Numbered from the stretch's first letter, positions 42,339 to 53,256 are shown. The stretch: 64,000 bases of DNA from Mariannaea sp. PMI_226 (GCA_024336345.1 JANFOG010000003.1:4098501-4162500); one strand, 5' to 3'. The notes: generated by a model not told the origin, from the sequence alone. Made by a program: numbers and translations.

Positions 42339-42507
42339 ACCTGGAGGAGGCCTCATATGCAAATTAATCACACCGCTAGAAATAGTTGCTGAAATGGTCG
42401 GGAAGTAATGCAGCCTTAGCCACATACCCCTGGCGAGAGAGAACAAGGCGAGAGATTTGCAACAATGCTCTCTGGTGTGTGGGTAGGTATCTGCAGGGCT
42501 GTGGCGT
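42339..42507 (-). repeat. Repeat A, partial inverted copy 3
   Basis: Read on the minus strand it carries ACGCCACAGCCCTGCAG (17 bp, as at 43850-43866), CTTGTTCTCTC..CCAGGG, ATTTCTAGCGGTGTGAT (17 bp, as in copy 1 near 37811) and ATGAGGCCTCCTCCAGGT, in the same order as the other copies. A further A-like phrase (CATGGCTGTCTTTCAGGGGCC, complement of about 42211-42235) lies nearer the gene. It is upstream of, and in the same relative orientation to, the minus-strand gene that starts at 41922. Confidence 0.68.
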
Positions 42508-42984
42508 TTTCACAGGCGGCCGCCAGACCTGTAATTATGACAGTTGTGGCGGAGGCAATACGTTCCTCGTCTGGCCGCTCGGCAAGCAGGATTGATTCTC
42601 AGCAAGACCTGGTACTTCTTTGCTTCTGTTGATAGCGCTCACGCAGCCGTAAGGTAAATCACATATCACCTACATAATTGCACGACATTGAGCACCAAGT
42701 GGTCCCTTATTATTGGTGTGCACAACCTGCATCAGAAGCCCAGATGCTTCCCTGAGTGCATTCGATCCCTAGAATCTAGACTGTCTATAAGGGTAGATAG
42801 AGGGCAAATCCATTTTGCATCACCCATGGTTTGTTTTTGGGAACTGTGGAGCGGCTGCAATGCAAAGAAACCAAGTAGCTCTGATACACTTGTCTCTTGT
42901 GAGATTGAAGAGAAACGATAGGCCCAGAGACTCCTCCAGCTTATACATCAAATGTCGTAATTTCATGACAATTTGTCTCCTCGT
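42508..42984. other. Intergenic
   Basis: About 480 bp. A plus-strand frame at 42688-42921 has no support. Nothing else seen. Confidence 0.35.
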
Positions 42985-43345
42985 TTACTTCCAGCACGTA
43001 GCGGACAAGTGCCCCTTCCACCCTGAATTATCCCACTTCCAATCATTTCGACCATATTCCATTGACCACGTTTGGTAACCTCGCTTGACAGGTACAAAGT
43101 CCCCTTTCTCATTCATCTGAAGCGCAATTTCCGAACCATCTGGATAGAGCCGTATTTTCCGAACCACTTTAAAAGTATAATGGCAATAAGAGCAAGGTCC
43201 CGTTGGCTTGCCTATGACTTCGAAAGGTGTGCCATCACATGGCTGTGACGAATTAGAAAAGATCAAGATCGGAATGCCACAAAAAGATACATACACAAGC
43301 GTAATAGGATGTTGAGCATAATTTCCGCAGCTTGCCCTTCGTCAT
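42985..43345 (-). CDS. Unknown cysteine-pair protein, 102 residues
   Basis: Exons 43295-43345 and 42985-43242, joined by a 52-nt intron (GTATGT donor, TTCTAATTC branch, CGTCACAG acceptor) in phase 0. The short first exon (MTKGKLRKLCSTSYYAC) supplies the only start codon. Exon 2 gives PCDGTPFEVIGKPTGPCSYCHYTF, RKIRLYPDGSEIALQMNEKG, and a Trp-rich end (GYQTWSMEYGRNDWKWDNSGWKG). The C..C....C..C group may bind zinc. No family recognised. It is divergent from the gene at 44494, with repeat A copy 2 between them, the same arrangement as the pair 36956/38317. Confidence 0.68.
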
Positions 43346-43603
43346 TGCGTATCAAAAGGAAATCAAGCTCGATGTGCTTCAGGTGACCAACGCCGCGCGC
43401 TAGGTGCCTGCAAGTTGCTAGAAGCTCTGTTGAGTGGGAGAATTTTTAAGTTGAGGACCTTAGCTTAATTGAACGAACGAGGTTAATTGAACAAGGTTAC
43501 GCATACACTGTTCACTGCTGCAGACCATCCCCTTTTTATAATCCGATGTTCCCACAAATGCCCAAGTTGAGCATGAGAACATGGCTTTTTACAACAGCGT
43601 GTC

Positions 43604-44322
43604 ATGCAAGGCCCAATACGAATTGTACTGCATTTGGGCCCCAACGGAGACCCCCTGGTGGCTGACTGTTGGTGAGCTGGTGCTGAACTGTTTTGGTGTC
43701 TAGGTCCTGCCTGGTGTAAGCGCCCGTCTCACAGGTGTTTGGTTACACTAGCTTGCGCAACTGGCTCCATAACTCAGCCGCAATGCATCTACCTCTTCGT
43801 ACCATCTCAATCCATGTAACAAGAGACAGCCGCTTGTTAAGGGACAAGACACGCCACAGCCCTGCAGATGCCGATCCACGCCAGCGAGGTTATGTTGCAG
43901 GGTTCTCGGCTTGTTCTCTCCGACCAGGGTCTCAGCCGGGGTGCATTGTTTCGTTGAGATTATTCAAGAGTCATTTCCCGCCGCTTATGATTATGAGGCC
44001 TCTTTCAGGCGTGGGTGGAACTACGTCGCAGTTCTCTAAGCATACGAGGACAACTATGCCAGTTGTAGCGCTAAAATGATGTGTCTCTTGCAGCCTGATT
44101 CAGTACCTTGCTCATGATCACGATCATGCTATTCGCTTGTTTGACAACTTCTTCAACCGCATCACTACCACCTATTGTAGAATGAACACGACATACCACT
44201 CGTTCTCTACTTTCCAAGGTTAGCATGCTGCATTGTTTCCGCCAGGATTTGAGAAGGGCAGACCGTTGAGTCATCCCTTACATTGCGGTGTGATTTGACC
44301 TGCATGAAGGCATCTGCGTTGG
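43604..44322 (+). repeat. Repeat A, copy 2
   Basis: Colinear with 37434-38172 over about 720 bp (see that entry for the shared blocks), including CTTGTTCTCTCC and the terminal GTTGAGTCATCCC ... GACCTGCAT ... CGTTGG. After GTTGG the two loci have no further similarity until repeat B. The following gene starts 172 bp later. Confidence 0.78.
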
Positions 44323-44493
44323 GCTAAACACGTCGGCAGGGCTGGGAGTCGCAGTATTCATCCTCATTGCAAACTTTCCGTCTTTTCATCCAGTCATATT
44401 AAATTGTGCATCTCCCATGCTTGTACTCACACCAGACGCTCTGGTTCAACTTCATCAATTTCGTCGCCAGCACTGCTTGGGCCCACACGCATC

Positions 44494-45160
44494 ATGGGCC
44501 TTACATTATTTTCCCCTCAGCAAACACTCAAGCCAGATCAAGTTGTAAGTCCCAGCATACAGAGCAACTCCTACCAGAAGGCTAATCTTAATACAGCCAG
44601 GGACGATCTACCCTCGCTTTTACGGATCACAGGACCATGACAAGCTTGACCGAGCATCAACACTTAAGCCAATGCTTTTGGCGGATAAAAGCCAGGATGA
44701 CCAATCATTTAAAGAGGGTGATCTTGTCATTGCTGGATTATGTTGTAACTACAAACCGGGGGTTGTGAAAGTCCACTGGGGTGGTGAGTGGTATGAGGTA
44801 AATGTGAAGAACACAACTTTCGCAGCACAAGACGGCACTACATTTGTGAAAGTATATCTATTTGGGAAGGGAGATAAAGGTGGAGTTATCAAGGAACCTG
44901 GGCTCTTTATTATGCTTGGTGTTCTAGCAGACGGGAGCGAATGGCTATTTTGTGCCTTGGCTGATGAGGTACTGGTTTGCTGGAAGTGCATCTCCGAGCG
45001 TTTTAGAGAAATGGATGGTGGGGAAAGATTTCCATCTGCATTTGAGGCATGGAAGCAAGAGCACAAGAAGACAGAAGTATCGCTTGATTGGTGCCAGGAG
45101 TTTGATAGCTGCGAGTGCCGTCGAACCCTTCAGAGAATTTTCGAGAACCGTACAAAATAG
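44494..45160 (+). CDS. Unknown 204-residue protein
   Basis: Exons 44494-44544 and 44597-45160, joined by a 52-nt intron (GTAAGT donor, GGCTAATC branch, AATACAG acceptor), phase 0. Exon 1 is MGLTLFSPQQTLKPDQV; exon 2 opens PGTIYPRFYGSQDHDKL. A strand-rich centre follows (GDLVIAGLCCNYKPGVVKVHW, EWYEVNVKNTTF, FVKVYLFGKGDKGG, LFIMLGVLADGSEWLFCAL), then a helix with VCWKCISERF and a C-terminal WCQEFDSCECRRTLQ. No family recognised; the cysteine pairs may bind metal. The gene is flanked by repeat A (upstream) and repeat B (382 bp downstream). Confidence 0.66.
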
Positions 45161-45541
45161 ATTTCCTGTTCTGACCCCCACCACGCAATCCTAATTGATA
45201 AGATACTGGCAGTGAGGAAGCCAGGCAGATGAGCAAAATCTTTGGTTAGCTAGAGAATTGATATCTTTCTGGAGATAACTGGAGGTTTTGACTTGATAGA
45301 TTTTACGGTTCACATCATGTTAGTAGTGGTGTCATGAGACGCCTGACACATGGAGATACAGTGATAGTGTTGATAGGGAACATTAGAGTACCCGTACAGC
45401 TAGTTATTATTCCCAAGCGTTCCCCAAGCCTCCTTCCCGATGGACGGGCAACGGGGGTTTCCTCTAGGGTAGGCTCCGCCCGACACATGTGCGTTCGACA
45501 CATCGTCTGAACTACCCTAGAGCTTGGCATCCCACACGAGG
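45161..45541. other. Intergenic with an inverted repeat
   Basis: 381 bp between the gene and repeat B. Contains the inverted pair CTCTAGGGTAG (about 45459) and CTACCCTAGAG (about 45512). No gene. Confidence 0.45.
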
Positions 45542-45672
45542 GACGCGAAAAACGCGAAGCATACACGCATGCTGACGCGTCTGGAGGAGCTAACGTACGC
45601 CATCAAATGATGGAGAAATGACTGGCCTTACAGGTACATCGGCTCTTCTTGCTCTATTTTATTCATTGATCA
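45542..45672 (+). repeat. Repeat B, copy 2
   Basis: Matches 39768-39895, ending at the same TTTATTCATTGATCA. Unlike copy 1 it is not followed by repeat C. Confidence 0.78.
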
Positions 45673-46187
45673 AGGAGAATTATGCTGTGTACGCATAGGA
45701 TAAGCACTGTGTACCTCGAAGCAATGGGTCCCACTCGCCCTACCTCATGCTGCGAAGTCGAAACGGGAGGAGAGTCGCCCGTGGAAACTTTCTACTAACA
45801 GGTGCACAGCTAAGTGTACACCCCCTGCACTGGACGTCCCCTGAGCTTGTTCTGCGGTTGGCAGCGTCCTAATTACGTGTGGATGATGGTTTTGGTGGAC
45901 TGTTTTCCTGCCTGTGGTCGAGGCACTCAGGAAAGGAGCGCATGAGGTACACTCGAGATGTCCATCACCATCGAGGCGGCAACCGCGCGCAAGTTGATAT
46001 CAACGTCGCTCTGTCTTTGGAATATATAGCACAAGAGAGGAGCATGAGTGTTGACGATGTTATTTTGAAGATCTGAGATGCATGCCTTTTTTGAAAATAC
46101 TTTGCGGTTTACAGGAATTCTCAAATAGAAGATGTTTTAGATTATTCTTAACCAATCCCGTCTTGGACGTCGATATCAGTTGCATCA
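45673..46187. other. Intergenic
   Basis: About 500 bp. A plus-strand frame near 45885-46075 (GGNRAQVDINVALSLEYIAQERS) is protein-like but starts without ATG and runs into antisense of the zinc-finger gene. Not annotated. Confidence 0.3.
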
Positions 46188-46287
46188 TCATCCTCTTTCT
46201 CGGTTTTGCAGAGAGAATACCTTCCTCTGCAGCTCTGCATTCTCCTTCTGATACCATTGAATATCATTTTCCAGCTGATCTATCGTG

Positions 46288-46482
46288 TGTTGGAAAATCC
46301 GGGGATCCCCCTTCTCTTCAGGATTCAGACTGTTGGTCTGAAAGTCCTAGATTTGAAGATCAAAGTCCTAGATGAAATCAACTAGAGATATAAACCCGAG
46401 AAGAACTCTCATCTCAATAATTAACAATCAAGTTCAATAAAATATATTTTTCACCCAGCACTACTGCGCAATATAAACAACA
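46288..46482 (+). mobile_element. Solo LTR, copy 2 (195 bp), inserted in a gene
   Basis: TGTTGG...CAACA termini, target duplication TCGTG at 46283-46287 and 46483-46487. Almost identical to the copy at 29183: three or so substitutions plus a shorter A-run. The close match implies that both insertions are recent relative to the surrounding repeats. It lies inside the last exon of the zinc-finger gene, antisense to it. Confidence 0.88.
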
Positions 46483-46972
46483 TCGTGGCGTACAGGCTCA
46501 CGAGCTCCCCAGGTTGCCCTTGTTCTTGAACGCCTTTCTCGCATTTTCTACCTGATTTCGTGGAGGCACCACGAGGGGCTGCAACGTTATAAAATAAGGC
46601 AGCATCAATAGTTGTAGGGTGCGTAATGGCGTGCTTAAAAGGACCGACAGAAGGGGGCTCGACAGAAGGGGGCTCGACAGAAGGGGGCTCGACAGAAGGG
46701 GGCTCGGCAGAAGGGGGCTCGACAGGAGCGGGATACTCGGCAGCAGTGTGTTTCTTAGACTTGTGAGCTAGTGCCGTATGATACTCAAGAGCAGCTAAAG
46801 AACAAAACCCCTTATTGCAATTGTTTTTGGGGCATGGATAGGGCATGTGATGATCGATATGATGCAGTTCTAGTTGGTACTGCAAGAAGAACTCCTATTT
46901 ACAGTTAGGCAACAAAAGGTGAAGAAGAAAAGGTGAACCAACCTTGCCGCACTCTGCGCAATTGTAGGCCAT
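46451..46972 (-). CDS. C2H2 zinc finger protein, C-terminus replaced by an LTR
   Basis: Exons 46943-46972 and 46451-46894 with a 48-nt intron (GTTGGT donor, CCTAACTG branch, AAATAG acceptor), 157 residues. The first finger is formed across the intron: CAECGK/EFFLQYQLELHHIDHH. The second is CPKNNCNKGFCSLAALEYHTALAH. A 15-bp tandem repeat then encodes about five EPPSV units. The last ten codons and the stop lie inside the LTR at 46288-46482. Across the empty site (one target copy, LTR removed) the frame runs on for 33 codons to a stop at 46188, with a coiled-coil-like heptad text (IDQLENDIQWYQKENAELQ). So the present protein is truncated. Expression is unknown. Confidence 0.72.
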
Positions 46973-47471
46973 TTTGAACTACTCATTTGACAGGCTGTCT
47001 GGGTATTGCGAGATCAGGATAAGAGTAAGTAGCCAACCGTTGAGGAAATGGCTTTTGGCGTTGCGTGAGGCAAGACTACGCGGAGATTGCCCTCTATGTA
47101 TAATTTATGATGTGAATCATGGAGAAGACAATGCTGCAGTGAACAATTAGCCACGCGGCACAGCAAAAATGAAATGCAGGATGCTGTACCTTGTCGGCAA
47201 TAGCAAATGCCCCAGCTGGAATATGCTAAACTAGAAGCGCCGAAAGGTGGGGGTCACACTGATGCCAAGGAATTGCAGTCTCCTTTCTGGGACTAGGTGC
47301 GTTTGTTGTCTCTTTCCTCACGGCCTCATTCAGTCCTTGGCTTGTCTGGACCGACAAAGATCCCCGCCCGTGTTGGCACAAATAGAACCAACACCCCTAT
47401 TATATTTGAGAAAGTTACCTGGTATTGATCGCACAATCTCCCAGCTTACCTTTTTTTTGCTCATCGCAATA
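46973..47471. other. Divergent intergenic region
   Basis: About 500 bp between the start codons of the zinc-finger gene (minus) and the gene at 47472 (plus). Holds both promoters. No specific signal identified. Confidence 0.4.
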
Positions 47472-48178
47472 ATGCAGCCTACTCAGCCATGGGAGCTCTT
47501 TGACACCGCCTGTGAAACCGTCGCTCTTTTCTCCCACATTCAGCGCTGTCACGGAGACAACTGTTCACCATGCCCTCATCATTCTTGGGAAAGTGTTTAC
47601 CCATCCCTTTGGAACCTCCTTCCAATCGGCCCCGTTCCAATCAACCTCGTTCCAACTAAACTCTCCTATTTCATCTCGAACCTTATCATAAAAATGGAGC
47701 TCTTGCTGGGCCGCCAGTCTCAAAATAACACTGATTGGTTCGATCCAGCAGTCCCTCGAAAGCGACTGAAAGACTTTACGGAGTTCCTGTCGCAACGTGC
47801 TCCCGCTTGGTATAAGAGCCCCGCCTCGATTGATCAAGTGGGTGCGGAGAAATTTGAATTGGATGAAGTCACCAAACGTCTTATTCGATTTGGTTCATCT
47901 CATACAACCATACCGAATCTCCCAGTCCAGGACGTACAGCTGGACTTGTTCATTCTTTATGCATCTGCAATGTGGGGTTGGCTTGGTTATGAATTCCCGA
48001 CGCAGATTAGGTCAAAACCAAAAGTGCTTGATATTAGTGATCAAGTCTTGCAAGCCTTCATATCACAGGTTTCCAGTGCTGCTAAGAATTATCGCTGCGT
48101 GGGAGTTTTCAGGTTGCTTTTCTGGCACTTGGCGAGCAAATGGTTCATCTCCCTGAGTATTTGAGCTTTGTCGAATAG
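47472..48178 (+). CDS. Unknown 220-residue protein
   Basis: Exons 47472-48068 and 48113-48178 with a 44-nt intron (CAG/GTTTCC donor, GCTAAG branch, TTTCAG acceptor), phase 0. The ATG at 47472 is chosen because upstream codons in frame show no protein character. N-terminus: WELFDTACETVALFSHIQRCHGDNCSPCPHH with a His/Cys group. Middle: RLKDFTEFLSQRAPAWY and DLFILYASAMWGWLGYEFP, helical. After splicing the end reads VAFLALGEQMVHLPEYL, a better amphipathic helix than the unspliced cysteine/phenylalanine text. No family recognised. It converges with the minus gene ending at 48215, leaving 36 bp. Confidence 0.65.
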
Positions 48179-48214
48179 CCCAACTGTCTCATATCGGGCT
48201 ATCGCTCTAACCGT

Positions 48215-48789
48215 CTATACAATATTCCTGATTTCCTTAAAAATGTCACTGTCCTTTTCACTCTGTAGCACCTCTGTCCGCCCCGTAGATTTCAAGGCGT
48301 TCAAGACCTCTTCACCCACTTCTTGGTGACAGATGAACCCTTTGATTCCCTTAATCTCTACCCCACTCGAGCCATAAGACATGTTGAAGCTATCCACGTG
48401 ATCAGTCCCGGGGACAGTACTCGGGGACTCATCGCTATGCACAACGCTGTGAGCTGTAATTTGAGTGTTAGAGCCTCCGTATCGCGTGCCAACGATTGGG
48501 TTGATGTATAGCTCGCAGGAGCCTGTGGATATAGGTAGAACCAAGGGGGAGAACATCCCTGCTTTGTTGAGGCTCTTCTGCAGTCGTAGAGGGACGAAAA
48601 ATCCGAATTTGAGCGAGTCGTTGGCTATAACCATTAGATTTGCTTAGACGTGGAGATTTTATTTCACTACATACACTCTTCGTCTGCGGAACGCCGTTTC
48701 TTCTGAAGGCAGCAATGGAAAACGTGCCAGATGGCCCTTGAGAGCGAAAGCACACCAAGAACAGGAATTGCAATTACAACTGTATTCAT
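48215..48789 (-). CDS. Membrane-anchored unknown protein, 174 residues
   Basis: Exons 48675-48789 and 48215-48624 with a 50-nt intron (GTATGT donor, CTAATGG branch, GTTATAG acceptor), phases consistent. The N-terminus is hydrophobic (MNTVVIAIPVLGVLSLSRAIW), then HCCLQKKRR, which suits a single membrane anchor with a palmitoylation-type cysteine pair. The rest is strand-rich without motifs (LKFGFFVPLRLQ, GMFSPLVLPISTGSCELY, SFNMSYGSSGVEIKGIKGF). Starting at the internal ATG 48634 would lose the anchor. No family recognised. Confidence 0.65.
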
Positions 48790-49286
48790 AGCGGTTTGGG
48801 TCTTGGTGGAGGCTTGGGAACGCCAGTTGTGTCATAAGTTCCTTGTTGATAGTAGGTTATGTGACTTTTGCCAATGTTCGTAGGAGAGAACGTGAGTAAA
48901 CGTGTGTAAAACTACCACCACATGAATATCTTGACTGGGAATGATATCGGATTATATACTCACCAAATAAGTTAGTCAGTAGACATTCTTTCCGTCCTCC
49001 ACAATGCAGCGCCACTCCCTATGGTTCCATCCATCGAACCCAACGCACAGAACACGCCTCCTTCTGACCCGGAGATTTTCGGCGTTGGATGAGCCGAGAG
49101 GCTAAATCACAAGATTAATCTTGACTAGCATGGTTCCTTGTCTGTCCCGGTTTAGCTCCGGTTGGCCGAAGCGGGCTCCTTGCTAAGCAGGGAACAAGGA
49201 GCGCTATTTCATATTGAGTTCGCACGTACGTCGTCATCTATGTACGGATTAGAAGGGACTTTGAGTGCAAATCATGGATTCCATGC
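48790..49286. other. Intergenic
   Basis: About 500 bp between two minus-strand genes. No gene or repeat seen. Confidence 0.4.
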
Positions 49287-50624
49287 CTACTCATTAGGTT
49301 GAGCCTCCACCAAGGAAAGAAGGAAACGCGCTGACCTCTTTCTCTCCTTCACCTTAGGCCCAATACTTGTAAAGCACAACACCTCTCCAGATTTCCAAAG
49401 CATCTCCTCTTCGCTCTCGGTGCGACCAGGAATCATGTCATGGGAGTTACGTTTCATAATAATGCGAACACTGTCGCACAGCAACACAGCAAGCCCAATA
49501 TGGCCATCTTTAGCCCAAAAATGTCCATGTGGATCTAAGTCGATAATCGCAGGCTCGTACTTTGATGTTGAAGCTACAATCCTCATATTATTGGCCTTGG
49601 CCATCGCATGAATAGTTTCTGACTAGGCGCGATTAGTAGAATTAATGTAGGGAATGCTGGCTGAAATACCTGATTTTTCACGAAACGGCATAATTCGGGA
49701 CAGGAATAGGACAATCCGTAGCGTTTAAATTTCACACCTTCCAGCGACGGAGCCACGCCTACCAATTCCCGGATTACCTCTAGTCGTAACCCTTCAAAGG
49801 ATTCATCTAAGGGAAAGAAGTGGTAGAATGGGACTGGCGGTGGATTGCCTTTGATGTGAAAAGCCTTCTCAATCTCCTCGCGACTACGCAGATGAGCCAT
49901 GAACCTAAAGGGTCCCGATCAACTCACTTACGTATATTTCTCAGCAAAAAGAGTAAAAATAATATTTGGGATGCGTAAGCGGGCGGAATCCAGCTGAAGT
50001 TCGGGCTTGTATAGCTTGTTTGAATCCGGATCAGCCAAGTATTGCCTCAAGTACTGGAAATGATCGGGGCCAAGATGAGCAGCTTGGTTGAGAAACGGCT
50101 CTATTCAGGTTAGCTAATTCCATTGACCGGAGAATCTACTCACTGTTCCGGCGGAATAGTAGCTCATACGTGCGGCTGCCAAAGCCCGGGTGAATTGTAT
50201 CAAGAAAGAGTACACATCTCGAGACTCCTAGCCGCATTCCTTCCAGCTGGTTCTCCTTCACGTCTCCCAAACACTTACGCATGGTGTTATGCACGGTGTT
50301 CTTGTTGACCTGGCCAAGTTTCATGCAAATCACACCCGCAGCAGCTAACGTGGCAACATGAAGCGGGTTTTGGGTTTCCGCCTCCTCGGCAAAGCTCTCG
50401 AGCAGCTTCGCGCAGTCCATGGTGGCGCGGTCGGGGGTACCGTTTAATGTCACCCGATCGAACAGTTCGTCCACATCCGTCGGACTTTGGGGCCTGCCAT
50501 CGGCCCAATCCTCCTCCCCTTTAGGGAAGCCATTCAAAATGCGCTCTACATCTTGCTTCACATTGGGGACAGATCGCTTTCTCGACTTTGGTTTTGAAGG
50601 ATCGACAAGAATAACCTTCTCCAT
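49287..50624 (-). CDS. Unknown four-exon protein, 399 residues
   Basis: Exons 50144-50624, 49932-50100, 49670-49883 and 49287-49622, with introns of 43, 48 and 47 nt (GTGAGT, GTAAGT and GTATTT donors; the last has a perfect CTACTAATC branch). All phases agree and sum to 400 codons. The N-terminus is basic (KPKSRKRS), a possible nuclear signal. Then come helical text (DRATMDCAKLLESFAEEAET, HVATLAAAGVICMKLGQVN), LGPDHFQYLRQYL, PPVPFYHFFPLDESFEGLRLEVIREL, and at the C-terminus HAMAKANNMR with a strand-rich domain (AIIDLDPHGHFWAKDGHIGLAVLLC). The frame looks genuine throughout. I recognise no family. Confidence 0.75.
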
Positions 50625-51523
50625 GCTAGTCGGAGCGTGGGGTGGGAACAGCCTTGCATGGGAACGACTGATATGGTATCGGAGATGGTCTGGATCTCTT
50701 GCGCAATTGGTAATTTGAACATTTCGTGTTCACGTGTTCGTTTGACCTTGAAAAGTGGGGCAGAAGGAATTATGAGGAATGGTCAAGGCTAGGGAAGACT
50801 GATCTATTGCTCCTGCGATTTCTGATGCAGTCGGTTCATAAAAATTGCGTCAGTCTCCCATGGTCCATCATTACTTCACTCTCGTGCACCTTTTTCTTCA
50901 TGAAGCATACGCACACGATGCTTCTTTCTCCAGGCCAACACAACAACGCCACGAGCTCAACATGTCATCATGTCCACTATCGCAAGTTTCTATTATAGCT
51001 GTAATTTGTTCCATCATAATTTGAGCAAGAGGATAGCTACTTTCTTTCAGCCCATATTATGTGATAGATGTTTTCTCCAAGTTGTCTGTATACATCGGTC
51101 CACCGCACTCCCACCCATAGTGGTTCTCAGTTGAGCGACATTTCATCCTCCACACCTCCATCCACAGCAAGGTGGGGGAATAGCAACAAAAGCCAAGGAA
51201 GCAACTTTCTTCTGCGTAGTTTATGGCCGGGAGGTCCCGGGAGGCTCAAAGACAAGGGTCTTTGGTGGCACAGTAAGTCATGATGAGACATGATGAGACA
51301 CAGAGCGCCCATGTTACGTCCTACGTACATTGAGGCATGGATAGGGAAAGAAAAATCCCGAGGATTATAAGCCATCGGGCCTGGATGGCTGTCTCTGAAT
51401 CCCCGTAAGAGAGTGCGTGCTTATTAGTTTCAGTGCCGTGGAGTGCATGGAAGAATTTGGTCATCCTAGAATCTCGTGATAAGGTGATCGCTAACGGCGG
51501 ATCAATGGATCAGTCAACGACTA
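50625..51523. other. Intergenic
   Basis: About 900 bp between divergent genes. Short frames only. No repeat seen. Confidence 0.4.
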
Positions 51524-51529
51524 TATAAA
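51524..51529 (+). promoter_or_regulatory. TATA box of the membrane protein gene
   Basis: TATAAA within GACTATATAAACC, 62 nt upstream of the ATG at 51591. Confidence 0.55.
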
Positions 51530-51590
51530 CCTCCATCTGCCTCGACAAGCCTGGTTTCCAGTCATTCAGACTTTTTCTGTTCAACTCATT

Positions 51591-52407
51591 ATGGACCCTA
51601 CCCAGAGCCAAATGATCGCATTGTATGTGCTGCAAGGTCTTCTTGTCTTGACTGTTGGCATAAGCATCTACCATCTCCATATTCTCAATGATCCAAACAA
51701 GCCATTCAAACAAGCCATTGCCCAAGCTTTGATGGCACTGGCTGGTGCTATTGCAGGAACCATTCTAACATGGATGGAAAAAGGGAACTGGCCAATATTC
51801 TTAGGATTATGGCCGATTATAGCAGCTGTGTTGCGAGAGGTAAGTTAATCTTCATCTATCCAGGCCTAGAATGCTGGTACTAATAAAGTCAAGTGTTTAT
51901 GGCTGCGTGATGCACGTTCCTTGACGGTCTTTGCCAACGGCCTTTTGGGAGCTCTCATCTTTACAATAATAGGCCTTATAACTGGGTGCATTCTGAGCAT
52001 CTGGGAGCAACAGATTGGAATGATCATTATAATCATCTCTGCTACTTGCTACCGAGGTTGGATAGCTTTCGAATGGCTCAAATTACACATTACCGCCAAC
52101 AAACCGGTTCCTCAGTATCTATACTACATAATACTGAATGTTGCCGTATTTGGCGGTACGCCCACTGCATTCCAGTCGATTTCGACGTCGATATATACTG
52201 GGCTTCTTGTAAGTAATTTGGCCCCAGAAAGACGTGTATATACTAATGTATTAGATTATCTCCTACTTTTTCGTGTTTTTGGACCTTCTAATGGCAGTAG
52301 GGACCGTCCAGACAATACATGGCAATAAAGATGCCACACTCAGACGTGCTCAAAACGGAAGCGACGTGATGCTCGTTGACAGATCACACTTGAGTCGTCA
52401 TCGCTAG
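51591..52407 (+). CDS. Multi-span membrane protein, 238 residues
   Basis: Three exons, 51591-51839, 51894-52208 and 52255-52407, with introns of 54 and 46 nt (both GTAAGT donors; TACTAATAAAG and TACTAATG branch sites), phase 0 at both. Hydrophobic segments: LYVLQGLLVLTVGISIYHL, QALMALAGAIAGTILTW, FLGLWPIIAAVL, LLGALIFTIIGLITGCILSIW, IGMIIIIISATCY, YLYYIILNVAVFG and, from exon 3, IISYFFVFLDLLMAVGTV. So about six or seven helices, then a polar tail. Each intron falls near a helix boundary. No transporter or receptor motif is visible. I cannot assign a family. Confidence 0.75.
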
Positions 52408-53256
52408 ATAGGTCAACCCTACGGGGGTGCCTATTCTAAGCGTCGGAGCTCGCTTTCGCGCTCTCGGGACCGAGTTACGTATTCCCACTGCACAAGTAAG
52501 AGTCGAGATGGGGTGGCTTCGTCTGCACCGGACACTGGGGTATTTGCATGATCTTTGAATTGGTAAAAAGAAGGGGGGAAGGTGGGGAAGGGGGAGGGCA
52601 TCGGCCAGGAGAACTGTGAGTTGGCACGTAGCTAACTGCCTCAACGGTCAAGTTACCTTATTTCAGCGTTTTGTTATTTCAGACCTTGGGAGCGATGATA
52701 AAGAATGTTACATTCCCTGAAAATTGCGTTGTAGATAATGACATCAACAGATTCCTGCTGCCACTCACAAGAAATACTCTTCTCGTATTATACTCTATCC
52801 CCTTTTCGACCGCCGTTGGGTAAAAGCGACGCCGTTCATCAACTCATATGTAGACCAAACCACCGATCCCAGTCTCAGCTCCAGCCAGCTGGTCGTTTAG
52901 ACGGTGAGGCGTACACATGGGGACTAAGATTGACAAAGGAACGAGGCGAGTTTCCAGGCCGAAATGGCGGCCGCATTAGCCATCCCATTTCGGTACAAAC
53001 CTAGTTTACGTTTGAGAGTGGGTTATTGGGGAAGCGATTTCATGCAGACCATCGATTCAATCACATCCAGAAGCGAGACCGCCTCAACATCTGGACTCTA
53101 GCATTGCATCTGTAAGTCTCACCAGGATATTGGCCTGCAAATACTCAGGTAACCCCTGTTGTTGAAGGCGACCAACAGCAAGTTGTAAATGCTTTGGTCT
53201 TCTGAAGTAGACTTGCCGTGCGGATAGATAAAGCGAGAGCATGGCCCGGTTGAAAG
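52408..53256. other. Intergenic
   Basis: About 850 bp. A 3-periodic feature is lacking in the short frames. Nothing supported. Confidence 0.35.

Noticed and set aside
44417..44550. Plus frame from an ATG at 44417 (LVLTPDALVQLHQF)
   Set aside because: It cannot be spliced in phase to the following coding exon; the frame from 44494 can.
49884..49931. A 27-nt intron (to 49905) in the gene at 49287-50624
   Set aside because: A 48-nt intron with the same donor keeps the same frame and has normal length, so it was preferred.
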